This document shows, in pieces, positions 41,601 to 56,600 of a stretch of 64,000 nucleotides of DNA. This DNA is from Mytilus californianus. Lineage: Eukaryota > Mollusca > Bivalvia > Mytilida > Mytilidae. The position numbers and the translations under genes were made by a program. Below the pieces are notes generated by a model that saw nothing but the letters and a program-made list of their open reading frames with translations, was not told where the DNA came from and did no database searches. Location: contig NW_026262581.1 of assembly GCF_021869535.1 (NCBI RefSeq), forward strand, positions 75,359,955 through 75,423,954, read 5' to 3'. Every line of letters starts with the position of its first letter. Position 1 is the first letter of the stretch.

Positions 41601-44600
41601 TTCCGACAATGGTCCATTTTTTTAGGATTATAGAGATGGTTATATACATAACAGTAAATAATAGTTACCTCCAGGTTTGCCCATTGTTGTTACAAATTGT
41701 GATAGGATATCTTTATTTCTTTGATTAGCGATGAATAACTTATTCTTACACATGTTTGTTATCTGAGCTGTTCCATTGAAGGCGATAATGTTAACCTGTA
41801 AAATGGAATAGTTTGACAAATTGGACAAATGAGAAGCAGCTAAATCAAAAGAGTAATTGTCAATAGTAGCATCAGCAGCAATATTCGGACAAGTATATCT
41901 ATGAACAATTAAACCTTATTGAGACAAATACAGGCATCTAAAAGGCAAGCCGACAATGCTTTGTGTAATGTATCATGTACGAGTAGATTTTCTGTTAAAC
42001 TCCATCGATCAAAATAAGGTTAAAATGCCCTATGTATTTGAAAACTTGTTGAAAAAAGAACATTTACAGTTGTGTGCACATCTTGTATAAAAATTATGTA
42101 ATTTGAACAACAAATCTTGTAGTTACTGTAACTTATAGTATCAAAATGGTTACGCAGGGTTTTTGTCACCTTTTTGTTACCTGTCTCGTGTTCTATTGGC
42201 TAGTGATAAATATTGTAACTGTTTAAATATAGAATATAACTGTTTTTTGAAAATGTATACGAAATGAAAGCAAGTCACCTCCACATTTTGAATGAAGTGC
42301 GGAAGAGATTCTTGTTAAACAAGTGATGGTCAATTGCTTTCATTTCGTATATGTTTATTGACATTTTGAACCTGAAAATAAAACTTTTAAACACAAACTT
42401 CGGCAGAAATTGTCTAGTGTGATGAAAGAAATACCATTCCACGTAATTTTACGTCATATAGCTGAAATTGACAAATGAAAATGTCGGATTCACAGTAAAA
42501 ACCTAGAAAAATATTTTCAACTTTCAATCCTTAATATAGGGGTATATCACAAGTTTGATATGTATTGTTTTATTTTTATATCAATAATCCATATTTACAA
42601 GATACATGTATATTGTCAACTACTTTTACTTTTAATTTATCTGCAAATTAGTAAATCTAGAAACAGTAAGTTTTAAAAAATATTTTTGAAGAAAATTAGT
42701 ATTTTGTACCTTATCATTAGGTGTTAGCGTTTGTAAAGTTTGTTTGATAGCTTCTTTAACAACTTCACTAAATTTTCTCCCCTGACTATCTACAGTACTT
42801 TCTATGTTTGATCCTACATCGTATACAATCACAAGGTTTTTCTCTGTTTTGGTATGCTTTACGGCAAACCAGTCTCTGAAATATAAACCAATACCTTGGA
42901 TCAATATTTCATTCTTATCTTGCTTCGCTTCATTTCGCTGAAAGATTGAAGTGATGTACAATACTTTTAGAGTTTGTTCCCGTTGTATTATATTTAATTA
43001 ATGGCAAAATTTGTCTTAGTTATAAATATACCAAAAACAACATAGTGATTCTTCATTCATTTCCTCAGTTGCACTGCTTTAAGCTTAAAAACTGCGACGT
43101 TTTGGTTTACAAAATGGCTGTTTTCTTACACATTACAGATCTATTTCCTTTGTTTTTACATTGACCACATACTTCGACTAAACAATAATGATAGAATAAT
43201 TTAAAAAGCAGAATTTTCATGTGACCAATGATTGTTTTAACTAAAAATAACCAAAATATCAAAATACAGTTTTCAAAATCGACACTTTTATAATGTTTTT
43301 GATAAACCAATAAGCACAAATTTTATTTTATATTAATCATAATCGAAACTGGCCTTCCAAATGGCTACTCCTGGGTCAATCACTTCTAAAATTGTTTTAA
43401 TTTGTGTCAACCAATTTCCGAACAGGCATTTGGAAAAAGTACCACAATAATACTTACTCCGTTAATGGACTGATAATATTGCCATTCTTGTCGCATTGAT
43501 GACTGTTACTATCAGGATATTCAACAAAATCACCATCTATATCAGCATAATACTGCCATAATACACTGGGTACTGTTTGGTAATTATCCTAAAAATCGTT
43601 AAAATAAAAATATCTGATACTTGATAAAGCCGCTATTCATCGCATACTGCACTATATATTGTTTTGTAGTTAAGAGAATTTAAAATTATAAACAGTTTTA
43701 CTAATAGAGAATGTTTCTTTTTGGTTCAAAATACAATCACAAGATGTTGACAATTCTAAGGTTTACTTTGACATTCGAAATATTATTATTATCTACACAT
43801 GTTTAAGTCGATTGACATCCAGAACAGAGAGTTGTTTTCCTTCATGTTAAACCTGGATGTTAAACTTCAAAGAAGGACATATAGCACCCGTCGTGTTGCT
43901 TATGTTAGTACAAAGTTTGGTGATAAGTCTCATTTGATGATTTCACATTCGTGGAAAAGAAGACGGGATTGTGGTTATGACAATTGGAACATATCCGTCG
44001 TCAACTGTGCAACAAGATATTCCATAACTGTAAACCAAGTCGTGATGGCGTCCTTAAAATTTTCAAAGGGGTGACTTCAACTTCATCACTTGTAATCCTT
44101 GGTGTAATAGCTTCGTTGTAAGAAGAAAACCTCTATCAAAGAAATAATGTTAGGAATTGGAAGCTTTGGAATATCGTACCAACTGGGAGATATATGCTCC
44201 ACATGCAGGCGCTGATGAAATGTTGGTCCATAAAAATTGAAATTTCACCACAGTTGGGAAACTTAAATCATCTCTTTTGTTGTAAAGTTTTGTTCTCAAC
44301 CGACAGCCTCATTGTCAATTTTTAGACGTAAGTCAAGATATGAGGCAGTCTTAACCGTACCAGTAGTATCCTTTATTTCAAGTTGGGTCAATGGATAGAT
44401 ACGTTCAACATATCACCAAACTTTAAATTATTTGGTGACAGGCCATCATCTATATAGCTTACTATATAGGTTTTTCTCAGTGTTGAGGGCCGTGCGGTGA
44501 CCTGGATTTGTTCACATCTTTTTCCTTTGGTCTTATTGAATAGTTGCGTCATTGGCAATCATACCACATCTCTTAATTTTTATATTTTAAACGGACGTAG

Positions 44601-47600
44601 GTGTTGGAAATAAAATAAATCAAACCTAACTATATTTTTGATATGAATTATTCAAGGAATTGTCAAATAAGCATCACAAAATGTGCACGCATTTTAAATA
44701 TTTTATATTAGAATGAGGTCACTTTCCTGTTATGTATTCGACTAACAGAGGCAACGTCGGAAAACTTTGATGAAAAAGAGTGGACCCTGCTTATGAAAAA
44801 ATATATTTTTAGTAATAGCTATTTTTTCTTAAATTGTCAACACTATTGTAGTTTTTGAGCCATTAAGGAGCCTAAGAGATGTCAAGAAATGTGACATTGA
44901 TAATGTTTTCAGAACTTGGACCTCGTTTTACACATATACCACTTTAATATTGTATATTCTATTAAAATACCGATTAACTTTGGGTAAAGTACCCTGCTGG
45001 CGAAACAAATACGATGAAAACATACGAGAATTATCAAATATTTTTAGACAAGTGCATCTGATTAAAAACCAGAATACAACAAATAAAATTTGCAATAAAA
45101 GACATGTACATGTCAGCCAACAGTACTACATATATAAGACTAGCACAAACTAAATAAAACTTTGTTCATACGGGTTTTAGATGATGCTACCTTTACTTGT
45201 GCATATCTAATAACTGAGTAATTGATGCATACTTTTAGAATAAATTACAATTTCAATTCATTTATCAAAGCTTCATTAAATGAAAAATAATAAATTGAAT
45301 TACCTGTATGTTGCATTGTAAGATAATTTTAGAATTTGAATAAGAATTCACAATTTATAACAGTAGCTATCATATACCAATATTATTTAAAACAGTTTAT
45401 CTGTAACAGTTTGTTTAAAACGGGCTGTCAGTGATGAGCAATTGAATAATGGATGGTAATAAAACTTTTAAATTGATTATTTAGTGTTGCCCCCGGAATG
45501 CTTTACATATTTGTGATGTCGGCATAGGTTGCAATAACCGCAATTTCCTATAAAAACGAGGATATCGGATACATGTATACGATCAACATCAATAAATATC
45601 TTTCATTTGGACTTTTGTTTCTTACTTCATTAAAATTACTGAATATATCTTATGACAAAAAAGTCCATTGTTCACCACAGAATAATAGTAAAATTATGTA
45701 GCGTTTATAAATAGAAGATTTGCCTTTCGTTAACATAAGAAACATTTTGTAAGGTAGTCAAATGAATCATATACTAATGTTAAAAATTATATTTTTGAGT
45801 GTATACATGTATGGATGTAGAAATCAACAGTTTCACCAGTCTTCTCCTAAATATGTTACTGTGATATGGAGTTTAACCTTAGAAGCCCCTGAACAATGGC
45901 CGTTATCGCAAATAGAGCCCTGTTAATACACATACTATATAAACTTCGACTTCCATCGCTTTAAGCATGATTAACAACCAGAGAGAATCAAGATACGTGT
46001 ATATGTTGCCTTTAAGTCCAACACCGTATGTACTAATTGGTCCTCGTGATTGTAAAATGTTTTTTCCTATGTTAAGTTTTGACCATCGGGCTAGTCAAGC
46101 TTTTGTGAAACCCAACTCATCTGTTCTAATTGATTAAGCAAGGATTAATATTCATCATATTTTTCAAATGAAACCAAATTCCAGTGTTATGAGGAAATTC
46201 CTTAACTATCTTTATCGTCCATGGTGTATATAATAGGGTATGGATGGGGGGTTCTTCATTTCTTTATTCTTCAATTTTTCAGACCATTTGTCTCAATTCT
46301 TTATTCATTTTGCCCATTATTTTCTATTCTTTATAATTTAGAACCCCATTATTCTCTATTCTTTTTTTTTTTGCCTTTTTTTCTCTAACCCGAATAATTC
46401 CTTCAGTCCCTCCCCGTTATCGATCTCACCTACTTGCGTATTTAATGTATGTTTATGTTGACTGTTGTACTAAGTAATAATGTTTATGTTGACTGTTGCA
46501 TTATGCATTAATGTTAATATGGCTGTTGAACTAAACATCAATGTCTACTATGACTCTTGTTCTGGACATTAATGTTACTGTTGACATTTGTTTTGAACTT
46601 TGATGTTTGTATTGGCTGTTGTTCTAGACATTTCTGTTTCTGTTGACTGTTGAACTAAAATCGATGTCTAGGTTGACTCTTACTTGTGTATTTAATGTAT
46701 GTTTATGTTGACTGTTGTACTAAGTAATAATGTTTATGTTGATTGTTGCATTATGTTTATATTAATATGGCTGTTGAACTAAACATCAATGTCTACTATG
46801 ACTCTTGTTCTGCACATTAATGTTAATGTTGACATTTGTTTTGAACTTTGATGTTTGTATTGGCTGTTGTTCTAGACATTTCTGTTTCTGTTGACTGTTG
46901 AACTAAAATCGATGTCTAGGTTGACTCTTACATACTATATATTAATGTTAACGTTGACATCTGTATTGAACATTCATATTTGTGTTGATTGTTGTATAAG
47001 ACATTGATGTTTATGCTGACTGTTGTTCTAGACATTTCTGTTTAAGTTTTGACCATCGGGCTAGTCAAGCTTTTGTGAAACCCAACTCATCTGTTCTAAT
47101 TGATTAAGCAAGGATTTATATTCATCATATTTTTCAAATGAAACCAAATTCCAGTGTTATGAGGAAATTCCTTAACTATCTTTATCGTCCATGGTGTATA
47201 TAATAGGGTATGGATGGGGGGTTCTTCATTTCTTTATTCTTCAATTTTTCAGACCATTTGTCTCAATTCTTTATTCATTTTGCCCATTATTTTCTATTCT
47301 TTATAATTTAGAACCCCATTATTCTCTATTCTTTTTTTTTTGCCTTTTTTTCTCTAACCCGAATAATTCCTTCAGTCCCTCCCCGTTATCGATCTCACCT
47401 ACTTGCGTATTTAATGTATGTTTATGTTGACTGTTGTACTAAGTAATAATGTTTATGTTGACTGTTGCATTATGCATTAATGTTAATATGGCTGTTGAAC
47501 TAAACATCAATGTCTACTATGACTCTTGTTCTGGACATTAATGTTACTGTTGACATTTGTTTTGAACTTTGATGTTTGTATTGGCTGTTGTTCTAGACAT

Positions 47601-50600
47601 TTCTGTTTCTGTTGACTGTTGAACTAAAATCGATGTCTAGGTTGACTCTTACTTGTGTATTTAATGTATGTTTATGTTGACTGTTGTACTAAGTAATAAT
47701 GTTTATGTTGATTGTTGCATTATGTTTATATTAATATGGCTGTTGAACTAAACATCAATGTCTACTATGACTCTTGTTCTGGACATTAATGTTACTGTTG
47801 ACATTTGTTTTGAACTTTGATGTTTGTATTGGCTGTTGTTCTAGACATTTCTGTTTCTGTTGACTGTTGAACTAAAATCGATGTCTAGGTTGACTCTTAC
47901 TTGTGTATTTAATGTATGTTTATGTTGACTGTTGTACTAAGTAATAATGTTTATGTTGATTGTTGCATTATGTTTATATTAATATGGCTGTTGAACTAAA
48001 CATCAATGTCTACTATGACTCTTGTTCTGCACATTAATGTTAATGTTGACATTTGTTTTGAACTTTGATGTTTGTATTGGCTGTTGTTCTAGACATTTCT
48101 GTTTCTGTTGACTGTTGAACTAAAATCGATGTCTAGGTTGACTCTTACATACTATATATTAATGTTAACGTTGACATCTGTATTGAACATTCATATTTGT
48201 GTTGATTGTTGTATAAGACATTGATGTTTATGCTGACTGTTGTTCTAGACATTTCTGTTTAAGTTTTGACCATCGGGCTAGTCAAGCTTTTGTGAAACCC
48301 AACTCATCTGTTCTAATTGATTAAGCAAGGATTTATATTCATCATATTTTTCAAATGAAACCAAATTCCAGTGTTATGAGGAAATTCCTTAACTTTCTTT
48401 ATCGTCCATGGTGTATATAATAGGGTATGGATGGGGGGTTCTTCATTTCTTTATTCTTCAATTTTTCAGACCATTTGTCTCAATTCTTTATTCATTTTGC
48501 CCATTATTTTCTATTCTTTATAATTTAGAACCCCATTATTCTCTATTCTTTTTTTTTTGCCTTTTTTTCTCTAACCCGAATAATTCCTTCAGTCCCTCCC
48601 CGTTATCGATCTCACCTACTTGCGTATTTAATGTATGTTTATGTTGACTGTTGTACTAAGTAATAATGTTTATGTTGACTGTTGCATTATGCATTAATGT
48701 TAATATGGCTGTTGAACTAAACATCAATGTCTACTATGACTCTTGTTCTGGACATTAATGTTACTGTTGACATTTGTTTTGAACTTTGATGTTTGTATTG
48801 GCTGTTGTTCTAGACATTTCTGTTTCTGTTGACTGTTGAACTAAAATCGATGTCTAGGTTGACTCTTACTTGTGTATTTAATGTATGTTTATGTTGACTG
48901 TTGTACTAAGTAATAATGTTTATGTTGATTGTTGCATTATGTTTATATTAATATGGCTGTTGAACTAAACATCAATGTCTACTATGACTCTTGTTCTGCA
49001 CATTAATGTTAATGTTGACATTTGTTTTGAACTTTGATGTTTGTATTGGCTGTTGTTCTAGACATTTCTGTTTCTGTTGACTGTTGAACTAAAATCGATG
49101 TCTAGGTTGACTCTTACATACTATATATTAATGTTAACGTTGACATCTGTATTGAACATTCATATTTGTGTTGATTGTTGTATAAGACATTGATGTTTAT
49201 GCTGACTGTTGTTCTAGACATTTCTGTTTATGTGGATTGTTAAAGTAAGTACAAAAAATGTAATGTTTATGTTGACCGTTATACCAGACATTTATGTTTC
49301 TGTTTATACATTTTTAATAGACAATGATGTTTATGTTGACTATTGTACTAAACATTGATTTTGAATGTTGTATATGTCATTGATGATTATGTTTATGTTG
49401 ACTAGTGTACTTGTCATTAATGTTTATGTTGACTATTGTACTAAACATTGATTTTGAATGTTGTATATGTCATTGATGTTTATGTTTATGTTGACTAGTG
49501 TACTTGTCATTGGTGTTTTTGTTGACTATTGTACTTGTCATTGGTGTTTATGTTGACTATTGTACTTGTCATTGATGGTTATGTTGACTATTGTACTAGT
49601 CACTGATATTTATATTGACTAGTGTACTTGTCATTGATGTTTATGTTGACTATTGTACTAGTCACTGATATTTATATTGACTAGTGTACTTGTCATTGAT
49701 GTTTATGTTGACTATTGTACTAGTCACTGATATAGATATTGACTAGTGTACTTGTCATTGATGTTTATTGTACTAGTGACTGATGTTTTTATTGACTATT
49801 ATACTAGTCATTGATGTTTATGTTGAGTACTTTACGAAACATCAATATTTATTTTGACTGTTGTACTATGCATTAATGTTTCTGTTGACTGTTGAACTAA
49901 ACATCGATGTCTAGGTTGACTTTTACATACTATAAATTAATGTTAATGTTGACATCTGTATTGAACATTCATATTTGTTTTGACTGTTGTATAAGACATT
50001 GATGTTTATGCTGACTGGTGTTTTAGACAATTCTATTTATGTTGACTATTGAACTAAGTATTAATATTTATGTTGATTGTTGTACTAGGCATTTGTTTCT
50101 GTTCTTTTTTTTTGACTAGACAATGAAGTTTATGTTGACTGTTGCACTAAACATTGATTTTAACTGTTGTATTTGTCATTGATGTTTATGTTGACTATTG
50201 TACTAGTCACTGATATTTATATTAAATATTAAACTAGTCACTGATGTTTATGTAGAGTGCTGTACGAAACATCAATGAGTGTTGTACTATTCATTTATAC
50301 TTATGTTGACTGTTGTACTAGGCATTTATGATTTTGTTGACTGCTTTACTACACATTATTGTTAATGGGATTGAAGCTGTTTTCTCTGTATTATGATTTA
50401 GGAAAAACCAGAGGAGATGGAGACAGAGCGTAACATACTGACAAATTGCAACCAACAAAAAAAAAGAAAAACAGAAAACTATATAATTCGGGTGATATGG
50501 AAGTAGTTGACCATTCTCTCATATTTCATTAATATATATCCACTATATACGCTTTGTACGTGTTATATGTTACTATTTAGGTGGTATAAAATATGTGAGA

Positions 50601-53600
50601 CTCCCGACATGAGAGTAAAATTGCTTGTATGCGTGCAACAAGCTTTGGAATATAGTATCAACTGGGAGATATATGCTCCACATGCAGGCGCTGATGAAAT
50701 GTTGGTACATAAAAATGGAAATTTCACCATAGTTGGGAAACTTAAGTAATCTCTTTTGTCGTAAAGTTTTGTTCTCAACCAACTCCCCCCCCCCCCCCCC
50801 CCAAATTCTCAATTTCTAGATGTAAGTCAAGATATGAGGCAGTCTTAACCGTATCAGTGGTATCCTTTATTTCAAGTTGGATGCATGGATAGATACGTTC
50901 AACATAGTCATCAAACTTTAAATTATAACATTAGAGTATTTGGTGACAGGACATCATCTATATAGCTTACTATATTGGTTTTCCTCAGTGTTGACGGCCG
51001 TGCAGTGACCTGGATTTGTTCACATCTTTTTCCTTTGGTCTTATTGAGTAGTTGCGTCATTGGCAATCATACCACATCTCCTTATTTTTATATTTCAAAC
51101 GGACGTAGGTGTTGGAAATAAAATAAATCAAACCTAACTATATTTTTAATATGAATTATTCAAGGAATTGTCAAATAAGCATCACAAAATGTGCACGCAT
51201 TTTAAATATTTCATATTAAATTAAGGTCACTTTCCTGTTATGTATTCGACTAACAGAGGCAACGTCGGGAAACTTTGATGAAACGAGTAGACCCTGCTTA
51301 TGAAAAAATATATTTTTAGTAATAGTTATTTTTTTCTTAAAGTGTCAACACTATTATAGTTTTTGAGCCATTAAGGAGCCTAAGAGATGTCAAGAAATGT
51401 GACATTGATAATGTTTTCAGAACTTGGACCTCGTTTTACACATATAACACTTTAATATTGTATATTCTATTAAAATATCGATTAACTTTGGGTAAAGTAC
51501 CCTGCTGGCGAAACAAATACGATGAAAACATACGAGAATTATCAAATATGTTTAGACAAGTGCATCTGATTAAAAACCAGAATACAACAAATAAAACTTG
51601 CAATAAAAGACATATACATGTCAGCGCGGCAACAGTTCTACATATATAAGACTAGCACAAACTAACTAAAACTTTGTTCATACGGGTTTTAGATGATGCT
51701 ACCTTTACTTGTGCACATCTAATAACTGAGTAATTTGATGCATACTTTTAGAATAAATTACAATTTCAATTCATTTATCAAAGCTTCATTAAATGAAAAA
51801 TAATAAATTGAATTACCTGTATGTTGCATTGTAAAATAATTTTAGAATTTGAATAAGAATTCACAATTTATAACAGTAGCTATCATATATTATTTAAAAC
51901 AGTTTATCTGTAACAGTTTGTTTAAAACGGGCTTTCAGTAATGAGCAATTGAATAATGGATGGTAATAAATGTTTTAAATTGATTATTTAGTGTTGCCCC
52001 CGGAATGCTTCAAATATTTGTAATGTCGGCATAGGTTGCAATAACCGCAATTTCCTATAAAAACGAGGATATCGGATACATGTATACGATCACCATCAAT
52101 AAATATCTTTCATTTGGACTTTTGTTTCTTACTTCATTAAAATTACTGAATATATCTTATGACAAAAAAAGTCCATTGTTCACCACAAAATAATAGTAAA
52201 ATTATGTAGCGTTTATAAATAGAAGATTTGTCTTTCGTTAACATAAGAAACATTTTGTAAGGTAGTCAAATGAATCATATACTAATGTTAAAAATTATAG
52301 TTTTGAGTGTATACATGTATGGATGTAGAAATCAACAGTTTCCACCAGTCTTCTCCTAAATATGTAACTGTGATATGGAGTTTAACCTTAGAAGCCCCTG
52401 AACAATAGCCGTTATCGCAAATAGAGCCCTGTTAATACACATACTATAAAAACTTCGACTTCCATCGTTTTAAGCATGATAAACAACCAGAGAGAATCAA
52501 CATCCCCGTTATCGATCTCTCCTACTTGTGTATTTAATGTATGTTTATGTTGACTGTTGTACTAAGTAATAATGTTTATGTTGCTTGTTGCATTATGTTT
52601 ATATTAATATGGCTGTTGAACTAAACATCAATGTCTACTATGACTCTTGTTCTGCACATTAATGTTAATGTTGACATTTGTTTTGAACTTTGATGTTTGT
52701 ATTGGCTGTTGTTCTAGACATTTCTGTTTCTGTTGACTGTTGAACTAAAATCGATGTCTAGGTTGACTCTTACATACTATATATTAATGTTAACGTTGAC
52801 ATCTGTATTGAACATTCATATTTGTGTTGATTGTTGTATAAGACATTGATGTTTATGCTGACTGTTGTTCTAGACATTTCTGTTTATGTGGATTGTTAAA
52901 GTAAGTACAAAAAATGTAATGTTTATGTTGACCGTTATACCAGACATTTATGTTTCTGTTTATACATTTTTAATAGACAATGATGTTTATGTTGACTATT
53001 GTACTAAACATTGATTTTGAATGTTGTATATGTCATTGATGATTATGTTTATGTTGACTAGTGTACTTGTCATTAATGTTTATGTTGACTATTGTACTAA
53101 ACATTGATTTTGAATGTTGTATATGTCATTGATGTTTATGTTTATGTTGACTAGTGTACTTGTCATTGGTGTTTTTGTTGACTATTGTACTTGTCATTGG
53201 TGTTTATGTTGACTATTGTACTTGTCATTGATGGTTATGTTGACTATTGTACTAGTCACTGATATTTATATTGACTAGTGTACTTGTCATTGATGTTTAT
53301 GTTGACTATTGTACTAGTCACTGATATTTATATTGACTAGTGTACTTGTCATTGATGTTTATGTTGACTATTGTACTAGTCACTGATATAGATATTGACT
53401 AGTGTACTTGTCATTGATGTTTATTGTACTAGTGACTGATGTTTTTATTGACTATTATACTAGTCATTGATGTTTATGTTGAGTACTTTACGAAACATCA
53501 ATATTTATTTTGACTGTTGTACTATGCATTAATGTTTCTGTTGACTGTTGAACTAGACATTTCTGTTTATGTGGATTGTTGAAGTAAGTACAAAAAATGT

Positions 53601-56600
53601 ATTAATGTTTATGTTGACCGTTGTACCAGACATTTATGTTTCTGTTTATACATTTTTAATAGACAATGATGTTTATGTTGACTATTGTACTAAACATTGA
53701 TTTTGAATGTATATGTCATTGATGTTTATGTTTATGTTGACTAATGTACTTGTCATTGGTGTTTATGTTGACTATTGTACTAGTCACTGATGTTTATATT
53801 GACTAGTGGACTTGTCATTGATGTTTATGTTGATTATTGTACTAGTCACTGATGTTTTATATTGACTATTATACTAGTCATTGATGTTTATGTTGAGTAC
53901 TTTACGAAACATCAATGTTTATTTTGACTGTTGTACTATGCATTAATGTTTTTTGTTGACTGTTGAACTAAACATCGATTTCTAGGTTGACTTTTACATA
54001 CTATAAATTAATGTTAATGTTGACATCTGTACTGAACATTCATGCTTGTGTTGACTTTTGTATTAGACATTGATGTTTGTGATGACTGTTGTTCTATACA
54101 TTTCAGTGTATGTTGACTGTTGAACTAAGTATTGATATTTACGTTAATTGTTGTACTAGACATTTGTTTATGTTCTTTTTTTTACTAGACAATGAAGTTT
54201 ATGTTGACTGTTGCACTAAACATTGATTTTAACTGTTGTATTTGTCATTGATGTTCATGTTGACTATTGTACTAGTCACTGATGTTTATGTTGACTATTG
54301 TACTAGTCACTGATATTTATATTGAATATTAAACTAGTCACTGATGTTTATGCTGACTATTGTACTAGTCACTGATATTTATATTGAATATTAAACTAGT
54401 CACTGATGTTTATGTTGAGTGCTGTACGAAACATCAATGTTTAATTTGAGTGTTGTACTATTCATTTATACTTATGTTGACTGTTGTACTAGGCATTTAT
54501 GTTTTTGTTGACTGCTTTACTATACATTATTGTTAATGGGATTGAAGCTGTTTTCTCTGTTTTATGATTTAGGAAAAACCAGAGGAGATGGAGACAGAGC
54601 GTAACATACTGACAGATAACAACCAACAACAAAAAAAAAGAAAAACAGAAAACTATAAAATTCGGGTGATATGGAAGTAGTTGACCATTTTCTCATATTT
54701 CATTAATATATATCCGGTATACCCACTTTGTACGTGTTAAATGTTACTATTTAGGTGGTATAAATTATGTGAGACTCCCGACATGAGAGTAAAATTGCTT
54801 GTAGGCGTGCAACAAGTTTTGGAATATAGTATCAATTGGGGGATATATGCTCCACATGGAGGCGCTGATGAAATTTTGGTACATAAAAATGGAAATTTCA
54901 CCACAGTTGGGAATCTTTAATAATCTCTTTTGTCGTAAAGTTTTGTTCTCAACCAACTCCCCCCCCCCCCCCCCCTCCATTGTCAATTTCTAGATGTAAA
55001 TCAAGATATGAGGCAGTCTTAACCGTATCAGTGGTATCCTTTATTTCAAGTTGGATGCATGGATAGATACGTTCAACATAGTCACCAAACTTTAAATTAT
55101 AACATTAGAGTATTTGGTGACAGGACATCATCTATATAGCTTACTATTTTGGTTTTGCTCAGTGTTGAAGGCCGTGCGGTGACCTGGATTTGTTCACATC
55201 TTTTTCCTTTTGTCTTATTGAATAGTTGCGTCATTGGCAATCATACCACATCTCCTTATTTTTATATTTTAAACGGACGTAGGTGTTGGAAATAAAATAA
55301 ATCAAACCTAACTATATTTTTAATATAAATTATTCAAGGAATTGTCAAATAATTTTATAAATATTTTATATTAGAATGAGGTCAATTTCCCTGTTATGTA
55401 TTCGACTAACAGAGGCAACGTCGGGAAACTTTGATGAAAACGAGTAGACCCTGCTTATGACAAACTATTTTTTTAGTAATAGTTTTTTTTTTTCCTTAAC
55501 TGCCAACACTATTGTGGCTTTGAGCCATTAAGGAGCCTAAGAGATGTCAAGAAATGTGACATTGATAATGTTTTCAGAACTTGGACCTCGTTTTACACAG
55601 ATAACACTTTGATATTGTATATTCTATTAAAATATCACATAACTTTGGATAAAGTACCCTGCCGGCGAAACAAATACGATGAAAACATACGAAAATTACC
55701 AAATATTTTTAGACAAGCGCATCTAAATAAAAACCAGAATAAAACAAATAAAATTTGCAATAAAAGTCATGTAAGTGTCAGCTAACTGTTATATACATGA
55801 ACCTATAGCACAAAATGTTTCATAAGTGTTACTCGTTACTCGTTTTTTATATAGATTAGACCGTTGGTTTTCCTGTTTGAATGGTTTTACTCTAGTCATT
55901 TTTGGGGCCCTTTATAGATGGCTGTTCGGTGTGAGCCAAAGCTCCTTCTTGAAGGCGGTATTTTGACCTATATTGGTTTACTTTTACAAATTGTGAATTG
56001 GATGGAGAGTTGTCTCATTGGCACTCATACCACATCTTCTTATATCTACTAGCTAACTAAAATTTTGTTCATACGGGTTTTAGATGATATTACCTTTACT
56101 TGTGCACATCTAGTAACTGAGTAATTTGATGCATACTTTTAAAATAAATTACAACTTCAATTCATTGTTTTAAATTTTTAAAATTTTAAATTGATTATTT
56201 AGTGTTCAATGCTTCGAATATTTGTAATGTCGGCATAGATTGCAATAACCGCAATTTCCTATGAAAACGAGGATATCGGATACATGTATACGATCAACAT
56301 CAATAAATATCTTTCATTTGAACTTTTGTTTCTTACTTCTTTAAAATTACTGAATATATCTTATGATGTTCATCACAGAATAATAGTAAAATTATATAGC
56401 GTTTATAAATAGCGTTGAAAGAAGATTTGCCTTTCGTTAACATAAGAAACATTTTGTAAGGAAGTCAACTAAATCATACACTTGTGTTAAAAAATATATT
56501 TTTGAGTGTTTACATGTATGGATGTAGAAATAACAGTTAACACCAGTCTTCTCCTAAATATGTTACTGTGATTATGGAGTTTAACCTTAGAAGCCCCTGA

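Noticed and set aside
47191-48647. Two identical 79-codon plus-strand frames (47191-47430 and 48408-48647)
   Set aside because: They are the same sequence in two tandem copies, run through a pyrimidine-rich tract (poly-F/S) and have no domain or splice support. The first copy is broken by a length change, which argues against coding.
44950-51649. Repeated frame MYILLKYRLTLGKVPCWRNK (44950 and 51458)
   Set aside because: Present only because S1 and S2 are duplicates. Disrupted in S3 and without family resemblance or splice sites.
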